Positions 25,490 through 34,029 of a stretch of 64,000 nucleotides of DNA are shown in pieces; within the stretch, counting starts at the first letter, position 1, and each line of letters begins with the position of its first letter. The stretch spans positions 62,001 through 126,000 of the forward strand of contig CAVYVO010000004.1 of the NCBI GenBank assembly GCA_963771985.1, in the 5' to 3' direction. The notes under the pieces were generated by a model. It was not told the origin of the DNA. It was given only the letters and a program-made list of their open reading frames with translations, and searched no databases. Source of the DNA: Trebonia sp963771985 (GTDB lineage: Bacteria; Actinomycetota; Actinomycetes; Streptosporangiales; Streptosporangiaceae). The translations under genes and the position numbers were made by a program.

Positions 25490-26197
25490 CTACGGCTCGG
25501 TCGCGGCGGGCGGCGCCGCTAGGCGGGCTTGCTTGATCGTGAGCTTGCCGTTCTTCATCGTGCCCAGCCGCTGGGCGCGGCGGGCCACGGTGCTGTCGTG
25601 CGTGACGATGACCATCGTCAGGCCGTTGTCCCGCCACAGCTTCTCGAGCAGCCCGATGATCTCATCGCGCGTGTCCTCGTCCAGGTTGCCGGTCGGCTCG
25701 TCCGCCAGCAGCACCTTCGGCTCCTTCACCAGCGCGCGGGCGATCGCCACGCGCTGCTGCTGGCCGCCGGACAGCTCACCGGGCAGGTGCCGGAGCCGGT
25801 CGCCGAGCCCGAGCGAGTTCAGCGCCTCGGCGGCGCGGGCGCGCCGGGAGGCGTTGCTGACCCCGAGGGGGACCAGCGCCGTCTCCACGTTCTCCTGCGC
25901 CGACAGCGTCGGGATCAGGTTGAACGTCTGGAAGATGAAGCCGACCGAGGTGGCCCGGAACTTCGTCATCTCGGTCTCCCGCAGCTTCGCCAGGTCGCGC
26001 CCCTCGAAGTCGATGGCGCCCGAGGTGGGCCGGTCCAGGCCGCCGAGCAGCTGCAGCAGCGTGGACTTGCCGTGCCCGGTCGGCCCCTGGATGGCCAGCC
26101 ACTCGCCGTCCGTGACCTCTAGGTCGACGCCGCGCAGCGCGTGCACCGTCTGGCGGCCCTTGAGGTAGTCCTTGGTGACGTTCGTGAGCTTGTACAT
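25490..26197 (-). CDS. ABC transporter ATP-binding protein, MacB/LolD type (module 2)
   Basis: A paralogue of the ATPase at 6607-7281. Walker A is GPTGHGKST with the same unusual His; FIFQTFNLIPTLSAQENVE, LSGGQQQRVAIARALVKEP and VLLADEPTGNLDEDTRDEII are nearly word-for-word the same. The C-terminus is about 10 residues longer and basic. I start at ATG 26197 (MYKLTNVTKDYLKG), after GGGAGATCGACG; the frame is open a further 12 codons. It is preceded by its permease gene with a stop-to-start gap of 28 bp, the same order as module 1. Confidence 0.9.
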   Translation of the reverse strand: MYKLTNVTKDYLKGRQTVHALRGVDLEVTDGEWLAIQGPTGHGKSTLLQLLGGLDRPTSGAIDFEGRDLAKLRETEMTKFRATSVGFIFQTFNLIPTLSAQENVETALVPLGVSNASRRARAAEALNSLGLGDRLRHLPGELSGGQQQRVAIARALVKEPKVLLADEPTGNLDEDTRDEIIGLLEKLWRDNGLTMVIVTHDSTVARRAQRLGTMKNGKLTIKQARLAAPPAATEP

Positions 26198-26225
26198 GGA
26201 TCGTCGATCTCCCTGAATCCGGCCC

Positions 26226-27774
26226 TCAGGCAACCTTGGACAGTGCTTCCGCCGGGCGCAGCCGTGCCGCCCGCCAGCCGCCGAACGATCCGGCGATCAG
26301 CCCGCCGAGTAGCGCGAGGACCACCGCGGCGACCACCGCGGCGACCGTGACCTGCGCGGTCAGGTGCACCGCGACCGTGTCCGCGGCCCGCGCCGCGCTG
26401 GCGAACCCGCCGCGGAACGGGCTGGTCCCGCCGCCGGTGCCGCCGGTCCCGCCGAAGCCGCCGGTGCCGCCGGCGCCGAAGAACCGGGAGCCGCCCGGCG
26501 TGGCCGACCCGGTGTTCGAGCCGACCGTCGCGGTCAGCGACCCCGAGTAGTGGTCCACGAGCGCGGCGCCGGCGAAGCCGAGCCCGACGCCGAGCAGGCC
26601 GCCGACGATGCCGATCACGATCGACTCGCCCATCACCTGGCCGGTGATCCGGCCGCTCTTCCAGCCGAGCGCCTTCAGCGTGCCGAACTCACGGACCCGC
26701 CGCGACACCGCCGACAGGGTGAGCAGGCTGGCCAGCACGAACGCCGCGATCAGCACGGCGATCGCGAGCCACTTGCCGAGGTTGTTGGCCAGCGTGGCGG
26801 CGCTCGAGATGGACCCGGTGACCTCGCTGGCGAGCGTGTTCTGGTCGGTGACCGTCGAACCTGGCACCGACTTGGAGATCGCGCTGGCGACCGAGTTGAT
26901 GTTCTGGCCGCTGGTCGCCGCCACGTAGATGGTGTTGACGTCGTTCTTCATGTTGGCCAGCGTCTGCGCGACGCCGAGCGGGACGTACACGTCCGCCGGG
27001 TTGGCGCCGGCGCTCGCTGACGATCCCGACGACCTTGAAGTTGGTGGCCGTCGCCTTCGAGTTGCCGACGGCGATCGTGTCGCCGACCTTCAGCTTGTTC
27101 TGCGTCGCGTAGCTGGAGTCGACGAGCGCGACGTCGGACGACGCGTCGGCGGCCGTGAAGGTGCGCCCGGAGCTGATCTTGCCGGTGCTCAGCGGCCCGA
27201 GGTAGCCGTTGGCGATGTCGACGCCGTTGACGACGAAGCTGTTGATGTTGAAGTTGGCGCCGAAGCTGCCCGGGTTGCCGCCCCCGCCTGTGCTGCCACC
27301 GCCGCCGCCGCCGAAGCCGCCGCCGGTGCCGCCGCCGCTGAAGTTGACCGCCGGGACGGTGCCGGTGACCGTCCGGTCAGTCAGCGTCAGCCCGCCGGCC
27401 GCGGCCGCCACGTCCTGCAGCTTGGCCACGGTGGTCACGTCAGACGAGCTGATGGACGCCAGCGTGCCCTCGCCGGACAGCGTGTTGTTGTCGATCTTGC
27501 TGCCGGCCTTCGGCCGGGTACTCGTCCCGATCGACTGCCGGAAGCCGAAGCCGAACCCGCCGGTGCCGCTGCTCGCGGCCGGCGCCTTGGTCACGGTGAT
27601 ATCCGTGCCCACACCGTAGAGCGAATGCAGCACCGACGCCTGGGCGTTCTTGACCCCGGCGGACGCCGCGGTCACGGTGATCACCAGCCCGATCCCCAGG
27701 GCGAGGCCGATCGCTATGAAGATGGCCTGCCGCATACGGCGCCGCAGCTCACGCCAGAGGTACGTGAAGTACAT
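26226..27774 (-). pseudogene. FtsX/MacB-type permease (module 2), split by a +1 frameshift
   Basis: The N-terminal part, from ATG 27774 (MYFTYLWRELRRRMRQAIF, RBS GAGGAG), has one membrane helix. It then has an extracellular MacB core with a long Gly-rich insert (GGGTGGGFGGGGGGSTGGGG). It stays in frame to VVGIVS near 27020. The protein then continues one base out of frame as ASAGANPADVYVPLGVAQ through three C-terminal FtsX helices and RPAEALSKVA to 26226. The span is one base over a multiple of three, so one extra base around 27005-27020 explains it. It may be a functional gene with a sequencing error. It is the same family as the permease at 7288-8703. Confidence 0.8.
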
Positions 27775-27806
27775 CAGACTCCTCAATGGACTCAGTTAGC
27801 CTTCGC

Positions 27807-27848
27807 CCGGGGGGGTTGAAGGGGGGTCGTCCCCCTTAGGGCGAAGTT
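27807..27848 (+). repeat. REP-like G-run/C-run palindrome, copy 1 (intergenic)
   Basis: CCGGGGGGGTTGAA is followed by GGGGGGTCGTCCCCC and a TTAGGGCGAAG tail. It lies 33 bp upstream of the module 2 permease start. It shares the GGGGGGTT / GGGGGGTCGTCCCCC arrangement with the elements at 31780, 35430, 42950, 50100 and 53462. The rest of 27849-28012 has no recognisable gene. Confidence 0.6.
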
Positions 27849-28012
27849 TGGTGGCGCGGATCCGCCGTACCCGGGGGATGCCACAATGCCCCGGCCGCGG
27901 CATCCGCGCCAGCCCATATGTTTCTGGTCGTATCTGAGGAATGCCTGAAGGAGAACTGCGAAACCGCAGGAAGTCCCGGCCAGACCGGAATAACCTGACC
28001 AGCCACTTACAG

Positions 28013-28280
28013 AATTGAAAGAGCTGGGTCTTCCGGGGCAGATGATCGCTCACGGCCGCGGGCGGCCGGCTCGTCTGGCGCGCGGGACACGGGGAGACAC
28101 GCTTACAGCCAGGCAATGGATACCCGGCCGGGGTATCTGATCATGGCGAGTTCATGATCACGAAAATATCTACGCATTATAGGATAAAAGGTCTTCGGCG
28201 GGATAAAAGTTTCCGTGATTATGACGGTACGGCTAAGGCTATCTTCGTGTTAAATCCGGAAATTTCCTGATCTGATACCC
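28013..28280 (+). repeat. Long dispersed repeat with MITE-like core, copy C
   Basis: This 268-bp stretch matches 47446-47711 in inverted orientation along its whole length. It begins with AATTGAAAG, contains CTCACGGCCGCGGGCGGCCG-type and CGCGCGGGACACGGGGAG blocks, and ends in GATACCC. Its right 151 bp (28130-28280) look like a miniature element. GGGGTATCTGATC at one end and GATCTGATACCC at the other form terminal inverted repeats. A nested pair, TCATGATCACGAAAA and TTTCCGTGATTATGA, lies just inside. The core is AT-rich in a GC-rich genome. No open frame is conserved except a short shared frame reading SPCPARQT. Confidence 0.7.
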
Positions 28281-28324
28281 TTAACTCCCGCTGTCACTGG
28301 CCGAGCCAGCGCGGGGCTCCGGAC

Positions 28325-28471
28325 CGTACAGGGATGGAAAGGCCGGGGTCTCGCCGGCGACGGCGGCTGGCGGCCGAAGGTGCGGCCGGTCTGGCCGCCG
28401 GGCCGCCGTGCACTGGCGCACGGCGAGCGTGATCAAGCAGGCAAAGACCCCGGATCTTCAATTCCTGTAAC
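28325..28471. repeat. Inverted pair of the TACAGGAATTGAAAG motif after hpnH
   Basis: GTACAGGGATGGAAAG with CCGGGGTCTCGCC on the plus strand (28325-28354) faces GTTACAGGAATTGAAG with CCGGGGTCTTTGCC on the minus strand (28471-28440). The pair can fold into a large stem-loop. It lies exactly at the 3' end of the hopanoid operon and overlaps the last codons of hpnH, so it may act as its terminator or an mRNA-stabilising structure. Confidence 0.55.
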
Positions 28472-29513
28472 TCCGCTGGCTCGCGGGAGGGACCCCCGCA
28501 CCCCTCGGTAAGCTTTCGCGTAGCGCCTTGATTCCGTCGCGCAGCGAGCCCATCGTGGCGATCACGGCGGACGGCTCGTAGCCGCAGTGCGCCATGCAGT
28601 TCGCGCACCGAGGGTCCTTGCCGCGGCCGTACTTCTCCCACTCGGTCGTCTCGATGAGCTCCTTGTACGACTCCGTGTACCCGTCAGACATCAGGTAGCA
28701 CGGCTTCTGCCAGCCCAGCAGCGAGTACGACGGAATGCCCCACGGGGTGCACTCGAAGTCCCGCTTGCCCTCCAGGAAGTCCAGGAACAGCGGCGAGTGC
28801 ATCAGGCGCCACTTCTTGCGCCGCCCGTCCGAGAACGCCTTGCGGAACAGCTCGCGGGTCTCCTCCACGCCCAGGAAATGGTCCTGGTCGGGCGCCTTCT
28901 CGTAGGCGTAGGCCGGCGAGATCTGCATGTCGTCGACTTCAAGCTCGTCGTTCAGGAAGTTGAGCACGTCGATGACCGTCTGCGGCGTGTCGGTGTTGAA
29001 GAACGTGGTGTTCGTGTTGACCTTGAAGCCGCGCTCCTTGGCCAGCTTGATGGCGGCAACGGCCTGGTCGAACACGCCCTCCTTGGAGACCGCCTCGTCG
29101 TGCCGCTCACGCAGCCCGTCGATGTGCACCACCCAGCGGAAATACGGCGACGGCGTGAACTTGTCGATGTGCTTCGGCAGCAGCACGGCGTTCGTGCACA
29201 GGAACACGAACTTCTTCCGCTTGACCAGTTCGGCGACGATGACTTCGATCTGGGGGTGCATCAGCGGCTCACCGCCGGCGATGGACACCATCGGCGCGCC
29301 GCACTCCTCGACCGCCGCGACCGCCTGCTCCACCGGCATCCGCTGCTTCAGCACCGACGCCGGGTGCTGGATCTTCCCGCAGCCGGCGCACTTGAGGTTG
29401 CAGGCGAACAGCGGCTCCAGCTCCACGATCAGCGGGAACTTCTTGTTTCCGCGCAGCTTCTGCTTCATCAGGTGCGTCCCGATGCGCAGGCTGACGGACA
29501 TGGGCATAGACAT
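28458..29513 (-). CDS. hpnH: Adenosyl-hopene transferase (radical SAM)
   Basis: Joins an adenosyl radical to diploptene, giving adenosylhopane, the first step of extended hopanoids. The radical-SAM cluster motif C-x3-C-x2-C is C38-N-L-K-C42-A-G-C45, followed by SIAGGEPLMHPQI. A C-terminal Cys region (RCANCMAHCGYEPS) and the conserved CTPWGIPSYSLLGWQKPCYL block identify HpnH specifically. The length is 351 residues. The ATG at 29513 overlaps the TAA of the upstream fusion gene (TAATG) and has RBS GGGAGGT, so it is co-translated as the last gene of the operon. The last 15 residues are encoded partly within the TACAGGAATTGAAAG repeat. Confidence 0.94.
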   Translation of the reverse strand: MSMPMSVSLRIGTHLMKQKLRGNKKFPLIVELEPLFACNLKCAGCGKIQHPASVLKQRMPVEQAVAAVEECGAPMVSIAGGEPLMHPQIEVIVAELVKRKKFVFLCTNAVLLPKHIDKFTPSPYFRWVVHIDGLRERHDEAVSKEGVFDQAVAAIKLAKERGFKVNTNTTFFNTDTPQTVIDVLNFLNDELEVDDMQISPAYAYEKAPDQDHFLGVEETRELFRKAFSDGRRKKWRLMHSPLFLDFLEGKRDFECTPWGIPSYSLLGWQKPCYLMSDGYTESYKELIETTEWEKYGRGKDPRCANCMAHCGYEPSAVIATMGSLRDGIKALRESLPRGAGVPPASQRSYRN

Positions 29514-31069
29514 TAACGCCGTACCTCCCTAGGCAGGCCGAACTGTACTGATTCGGTTGTGGTGACCCGCTCGGTCACCGTCACTGTGCCGAGCCCGGAC
29601 AGCGCGGTGATGATCTCGCTGACCACCGCCGGCGGCGCCGACGCCCCCGCGGTCAGCCCGACCACGGAGACACCGGACAGCCAGGACAGCTCGATGTCGC
29701 TGGCGCCGTCGATCAGGTGCGCCGGCGTGCCCGCCCGCTGCGACCGTTCCACAAGACGCACCGAGTTCGAGGAGTTCTTCGAGCCCGCCACCAGCACCAG
29801 GTCCGCGTCCGCGGCGACGGCGCGCACCGCCGCCTGCCGGTTGGTGGTGGCGTAGCAGATGTCGTCGCTGCCCGGGGCCCGCATCCCCGGGAACCGTTCC
29901 CGCAGCGCTCCGGCCACGTCGGCGGCCTCGTCGACGGCCAGCGTGGTCTGCATCAGGTAGGCGACCTTCGCCGGATCCCGCGGCGACAGCGCCGCGACAT
30001 CGGCGGCCGTCTGCACGAGCACGGTGGCCTCAGGCGCCTCCCCGAGGGTGCCTTCCACTTCCTCATGGCCGGCGTGGCCGATCAGCGCGACCGTGTACCC
30101 TTCGCGGGCGAACCGCCGTGCCTCGGCGTGCACCTTGGAGACCAGCGGGCACGTCGCGTCGATCACCGAGAGCCCGCGGCTGGCGGCCGCCTCTCGCACC
30201 GCGGGCGAGACACCGTGCGCGGAGAACACGACCGTCGCGCCGTCCGGCACCTCGTCGAGCTCGTCCACGAACACCGCACCGCGCTGCTCCAGGTCGGACA
30301 CCACCCGGGTGTTGTGCACGATCTGCTTGCGCACGTACACCGGGGCGCCGCGCAGATCCAGCGCCCGCTCAACGATCTCGATCGCCCGCTCCACCCCGGC
30401 GCAGAACGACCGCGGCCCGGCCAGCAGCACCGTCCGCTCGGCGCAGGCCGCCGCCCACAGCTCCGCCACCGGCGCGGCCCGCCGCAGCGACCGCAGCGCG
30501 GCGATGCCGCCGGTCACCATGCCCGGACCGAATCCGCTGTCGGAGACCGCCCGGATGACAGCCACCGGCCGCCCGTCCGCGGCACCGGCCAGCGCGGCCG
30601 ACTCCATGTCGGCGGCGAGGTAGCCCTGGGCCGCGAGCTCGGCTCGCTCCGCCGACTTGACGATCTTCGGCACGGTGGCGATCCTGCCCGCCCGCGCGGG
30701 CAGCCCCGCCCGGCGCAGCTCCGCCGCCAGCAGGTCGGCACCCGGCAGCGACACGGCGGTGGTGCCGTCGGATACTTCCGCCGCGACGACCAGGTCGCCC
30801 GGCTTGAGGTCAGCGGCGATGCCCGCCGCCGTGCCCATCACAACCATCGCGCCGAACGGACCGGGCTGGCTCTCCTTGACCGCCCGCGCCGCCTTGGCGG
30901 CGCCCATGCCGGTGCGCAGCACCTGACTGGCCGGCGCCCGCAGGCCGCGGCGCACCGCGTTAGCCTCGAAGCGCAGCGGCGCCAGTACCAGCAGGCCGCC
31001 GCTCGTCGCGCCCGGCGCGGGACCGGGCGCTGCCTCGGCGGTCCGGGCCTGCGGGATCGTCTCAGTCAT
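29513..31069 (-). CDS. HpnG-type nucleosidase fused to IspH (HMBPP reductase)
   Basis: A 518-residue two-domain protein. Residues about 24-205 are a PNP/UDP-phosphorylase fold (LVLAPLRFEANAV, GTAAGIAADLKPGDLVVA, AADMESAAL), as in HpnG, which removes adenine from adenosylhopane. Residues about 211-505 are a full IspH, the last MEP-pathway enzyme making IPP and DMAPP. All three cluster cysteines are present (C223, C307, C405). So are the substrate histidines H252, H285 and H335 with E337 (GHAGHEEVEG), plus GSKNSSNS and TAGASAP. No break or start separates the domains. The gene starts 8 bp inside the shc 3' end. Both halves look intact, so it should be bifunctional. Confidence 0.9.
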   Translation of the reverse strand: MTETIPQARTAEAAPGPAPGATSGGLLVLAPLRFEANAVRRGLRAPASQVLRTGMGAAKAARAVKESQPGPFGAMVVMGTAAGIAADLKPGDLVVAAEVSDGTTAVSLPGADLLAAELRRAGLPARAGRIATVPKIVKSAERAELAAQGYLAADMESAALAGAADGRPVAVIRAVSDSGFGPGMVTGGIAALRSLRRAAPVAELWAAACAERTVLLAGPRSFCAGVERAIEIVERALDLRGAPVYVRKQIVHNTRVVSDLEQRGAVFVDELDEVPDGATVVFSAHGVSPAVREAAASRGLSVIDATCPLVSKVHAEARRFAREGYTVALIGHAGHEEVEGTLGEAPEATVLVQTAADVAALSPRDPAKVAYLMQTTLAVDEAADVAGALRERFPGMRAPGSDDICYATTNRQAAVRAVAADADLVLVAGSKNSSNSVRLVERSQRAGTPAHLIDGASDIELSWLSGVSVVGLTAGASAPPAVVSEIITALSGLGTVTVTERVTTTESVQFGLPREVRR

Positions 31070-33008
31070 GACTTGAACCCCTTACGTATCGGCCGAGAGC
31101 TGAAACGGGGAACGCCAGCCGGTAGAGGTGGTAGTTCAGGTAGAAGTCGCGCGGGAAACCGGTCCCGGTGAACTGCGGCTCGTCCCAGGTGCCGTCCGGG
31201 CGCTGGGTCCGCCCCAGCCAGCGGATGCCGCGGTCGACGGCCGCGCTGTCGCCCTCGCCGGCGGCGAGCAGCGCCAGCAGCGCCCACGCGGTCTGCGACG
31301 CCGTGGAGGCGCCCCGGCCGGACCAGGCCACCGGGTCGTCGTAGGAGCGCATGTCCTCGCCCCAGCCGCCGTCGGCGTTCTGCCGGGCCTCGAGCCAGGC
31401 CACCGCGCGGCGGATCGCCGGCTTGCCCGGCTTGACCCCGGCGGCGATCAGCGCCGGCACGACCGCGCCGGTGCCGTAGATGTAGTTCGCCCCCCAGCGG
31501 CCGAACCAGGAGCCGTCCGGCTCCTGGTTCTTGAGGAGCCAGACCACGCCGCGGCGGCAGGCGGTCTCACCGGCCAGGCCCTCGGCGGCGAACGCCTCGA
31601 CGATGTGCGCGGTGACGTCGGCGCTCGGCGGGTCGATCACCGCGCCGAAGTCGCAGAAGGGCAGCTTGTTGACCAGCTCGCGGGTGTTGTCCGCGTCGAA
31701 CGCGCCCCAGCCGCCGTCCTTGCACTGCATGCCCTCGAGCCAGCGCAGGCCCCGGTTGATGGCCTCTTCGACTTTATTCGGGGGGGTTTGGGGGGGCCGC
31801 CCCCCCGGCGCGGCAGAGTTGTCGGACTTGGTTCGCCGCAGCGCGAGGATCACCTCGGCGGTGTCGTCGGTGTCGGCGTAGTTGTCGTTGTCGAACTCGA
31901 ACGCCCAGCCGCCGGGCGCGGTGTGCGGGCGGCGCACCTGCCAGTCGCCCCGCTGCCAGATCTCCTCGGCCAGCACCCAGTCCGCCGACTTCACCAGGGC
32001 CGGGTGGTCCGGGGGCAGGCCGGCGTCGGCCAGCGCGATCATGCTCAGCACCGTGTCCCAGACGGGAGACTGGCAGGCTTCCAGGCGGCGGGTGCCGTCT
32101 TCCCTGATCGTGAACCGCTCGATGCCCTCGATGCCCTTCTTCATGACCGGGTGATCGAGGCCGAAGCCGAGCAGGTGCAGGCCCATGAGCGAGTACACCC
32201 ATGGCGGCTGGATGCCGCCCCAGCAGCCGTCGGCCTCCTGGCGGGCGATGATCCAGTCGGCGCAGCGCCGCAGCGCGGCCCGGCGCGCCCGGCCCGGGAT
32301 CCGGTGCTCGACCTTGTGCAGCGCCTTGTCCAGGGCGTCGAAGAACAGCGACCAGGGATCGTGTGCGCCGGCCTTCCGCGGCAGGCCGGGGACCTTGGCA
32401 TGCAGCTCGTCGATCCCGAACGGCAGCGGCCTGGCGGGCTTGAAGGAGGCGACGACGGCGAGGGCGACGATCGTCTGCCGCGCCCAGCAGCCCCAGTCGT
32501 AGATGTTCAGCGGAAACCAGGACGGCAGGTAGATGATCTCCGGCGGGATCACCGGCAGCTCGTCCCAGGACCACAGGCCCGACAGCGCCAGCCAGATGCG
32601 GGTGAACACCCGGGTCGCCGTCACGCCGCCGTGGTCGGTGATCCAGTCCGCGGCCAGCTTCATGTGCGGCGCGTCCGGGGTATCCCCGGCCAGCCGCAGC
32701 GCCACGTAGGCCTCGACGGTGGTGGACAGGTCACCGGGACCGCCGTAGAAGTTGGCCCAGGTGCCGTCCTCGCGCTGCTGCTTGCGGATCCAGCCCGCCG
32801 ACTCGGCCGCCAGGCCGGGCGTCAGAATGCCGAGGAAGTGGCGGAGCAGCAGGTCTTCTGCGTCCATGGTGACGTTGGTCTCCAGCTCGCCCTGCCACCA
32901 CCCGCCCGGGTCCTGCAGCGCGAGCAGGTGGTCGCGGGCCCGCTCGAGCGTGGCGGCCGCGACTTCGCTCACCGTTTCCCGCGCCGGAGCGTCGTCCGTG
33001 ACGGTCAT
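31062..33008 (-). CDS. shc: Squalene-hopene cyclase
   Basis: A membrane-attached class II terpene cyclase that converts squalene to hopene and hopanol. It is 648 residues and has repeated QW motifs (for example QQREDGTW, QDPGGWWQG, QCKDGGWGAFD, QNADGGWGED, QRPDGTWDE). The catalytic acid motif DTDD is at 379-382. The GFPRDFYLNYHLYRLAFP C-terminus is diagnostic. Residues about 397-410 (A-A-P-G-G-R-P-P-Q-T-P-P-N) form an extra Pro/Gly loop encoded by a REP-like element inserted in frame, just after the DTDD helix. GTG or ATG choice is not ambiguous; ATG 33008 follows the prenyl synthase stop by 4 bp. It is the core gene of the operon. Confidence 0.95.
   Translation of the reverse strand: MTVTDDAPARETVSEVAAATLERARDHLLALQDPGGWWQGELETNVTMDAEDLLLRHFLGILTPGLAAESAGWIRKQQREDGTWANFYGGPGDLSTTVEAYVALRLAGDTPDAPHMKLAADWITDHGGVTATRVFTRIWLALSGLWSWDELPVIPPEIIYLPSWFPLNIYDWGCWARQTIVALAVVASFKPARPLPFGIDELHAKVPGLPRKAGAHDPWSLFFDALDKALHKVEHRIPGRARRAALRRCADWIIARQEADGCWGGIQPPWVYSLMGLHLLGFGLDHPVMKKGIEGIERFTIREDGTRRLEACQSPVWDTVLSMIALADAGLPPDHPALVKSADWVLAEEIWQRGDWQVRRPHTAPGGWAFEFDNDNYADTDDTAEVILALRRTKSDNSAAPGGRPPQTPPNKVEEAINRGLRWLEGMQCKDGGWGAFDADNTRELVNKLPFCDFGAVIDPPSADVTAHIVEAFAAEGLAGETACRRGVVWLLKNQEPDGSWFGRWGANYIYGTGAVVPALIAAGVKPGKPAIRRAVAWLEARQNADGGWGEDMRSYDDPVAWSGRGASTASQTAWALLALLAAGEGDSAAVDRGIRWLGRTQRPDGTWDEPQFTGTGFPRDFYLNYHLYRLAFPVSALGRYVRGSSHD
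31780..31820 (+). repeat. REP-like palindrome inserted in frame in shc, copy 2
   Basis: CGGGGGGGTTTGGGGGGG is followed by CCGCCCCCCCGG and CGCGGCAGAG. The core matches the other copies, and the trailing CGGCAGAG is shared with the copy at 35430. It lies wholly inside the cyclase gene without breaking the frame. Confidence 0.75.
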
Positions 33009-33012
33009 CGGC

Positions 33013-34029
33013 TTACCACTGCCTCGCGGTGATGAACTCCGCGATCGCCATGAACTCGGCGCGGACGTCGGCGGGCACCCCGATGCCGTCCAGGCTCGCG
33101 GCCGCGGCGGCCAGCCGGTCGTCGGCCTCCCGCTCGGCCCACTGCCTGCCGCCCGCCGCGACCACCAGGTCCGCGGCGCGGATCAGGTCGTCCTCGGTGA
33201 GCTCGCCGTCGCTGGCCAGCAGCTGAGCCAGTTCGGCGGCCGCCGGGGTCCCGCTGGATAGGGCGGCCACCACCGGCAGCGACTTCTTCCGGGCGCGCAG
33301 GTCGGCGCGGACCGGCTTGCCGGTCACCTCCGGCGCGCCCCAGATGCCGAGCAGGTCGTCGGTCAGCTGGAACGCCAGGCCCACGTGCCCGCCGAACTCG
33401 GCCAGCCCCATCGCCATCTCGGGCGGCGCGCCGACGTGCACGGCGCCGATCGTGCACGCGCAGGCCATCAGCGCGGCCGTCTTGTCGCCGGCCATCTGCA
33501 GGCACTCCGGCAGCGTGACGTCGCCGCGCTTCTCGAACGCCAGGTCCTCGCCCTGCCCGGCGATCAGCCGCTGCACCGCGGTGGACAGGCAGCGCGCCGC
33601 CCACGGGCCGCCCGGCGCCATGTCCTCGAGCAGCAGGTCGTTGGCCAGCGCGAGCAGCGCGTCCCCGGCCAGGATCGCCGCGCCGACGCCGAAAACCGTC
33701 CACGCGGTCGGCCGGTGCCGCCGCTCGGTGTCGCCGTCCATGATGTCGTCGTGCAGCAGCGAGAAGTTATGCACCAGCTCCACCGCGACCGCGGGGGTGA
33801 CCCCGCGCTCCGGCGCCGCGCCCGCGGCGCGGGCGGACAGCAGGGCCAGCGCGGGACGCAGCGCCTTGCCGCTGCCGACGCGGACCTGGTTGCCGTCGGC
33901 ATCGGCGAGGCCGTAGTGGTAGGCGGCGACCCGGCGCACGCCTGGGCTCAGCCGGTTGATCGCGGCCTCCGTGGCGGGACCAACCAGGTCACGAGCCACG
34001 GCCACGCCTGCGGGCATCACGACCGTCAC
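33013..34029 (-). CDS. Polyprenyl diphosphate synthase of the hopanoid operon
   Basis: A trans-isoprenyl diphosphate synthase, 338 residues, making FPP or GGPP by condensing IPP with allylic diphosphates. It has the first Asp-rich motif LLHDDIMD (D94, D95, D98), the GKALRP substrate site near 54 and the second motif FQLTDDLLG (D224, D225), with Gly in place of the last Asp. The chain-length-determining region upstream of the first motif (HNFSLLHDD) has no bulky aromatic immediately before it, so C15 versus C20 is open. The stop of hpnE overlaps its ATG by 4 bp. In this operon FPP for squalene synthesis is the logical product. Confidence 0.9.
   Translation of the reverse strand: MTVVMPAGVAVARDLVGPATEAAINRLSPGVRRVAAYHYGLADADGNQVRVGSGKALRPALALLSARAAGAAPERGVTPAVAVELVHNFSLLHDDIMDGDTERRHRPTAWTVFGVGAAILAGDALLALANDLLLEDMAPGGPWAARCLSTAVQRLIAGQGEDLAFEKRGDVTLPECLQMAGDKTAALMACACTIGAVHVGAPPEMAMGLAEFGGHVGLAFQLTDDLLGIWGAPEVTGKPVRADLRARKKSLPVVAALSSGTPAAAELAQLLASDGELTEDDLIRAADLVVAAGGRQWAEREADDRLAAAAASLDGIGVPADVRAEFMAIAEFITARQW

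Noticed and set aside
28007..28471. ATTGAAAG ends resembling CRISPR repeats
   Set aside because: Copies are in mixed orientation with irregular spacing and no unique-spacer array, and no cas gene lies in the window.
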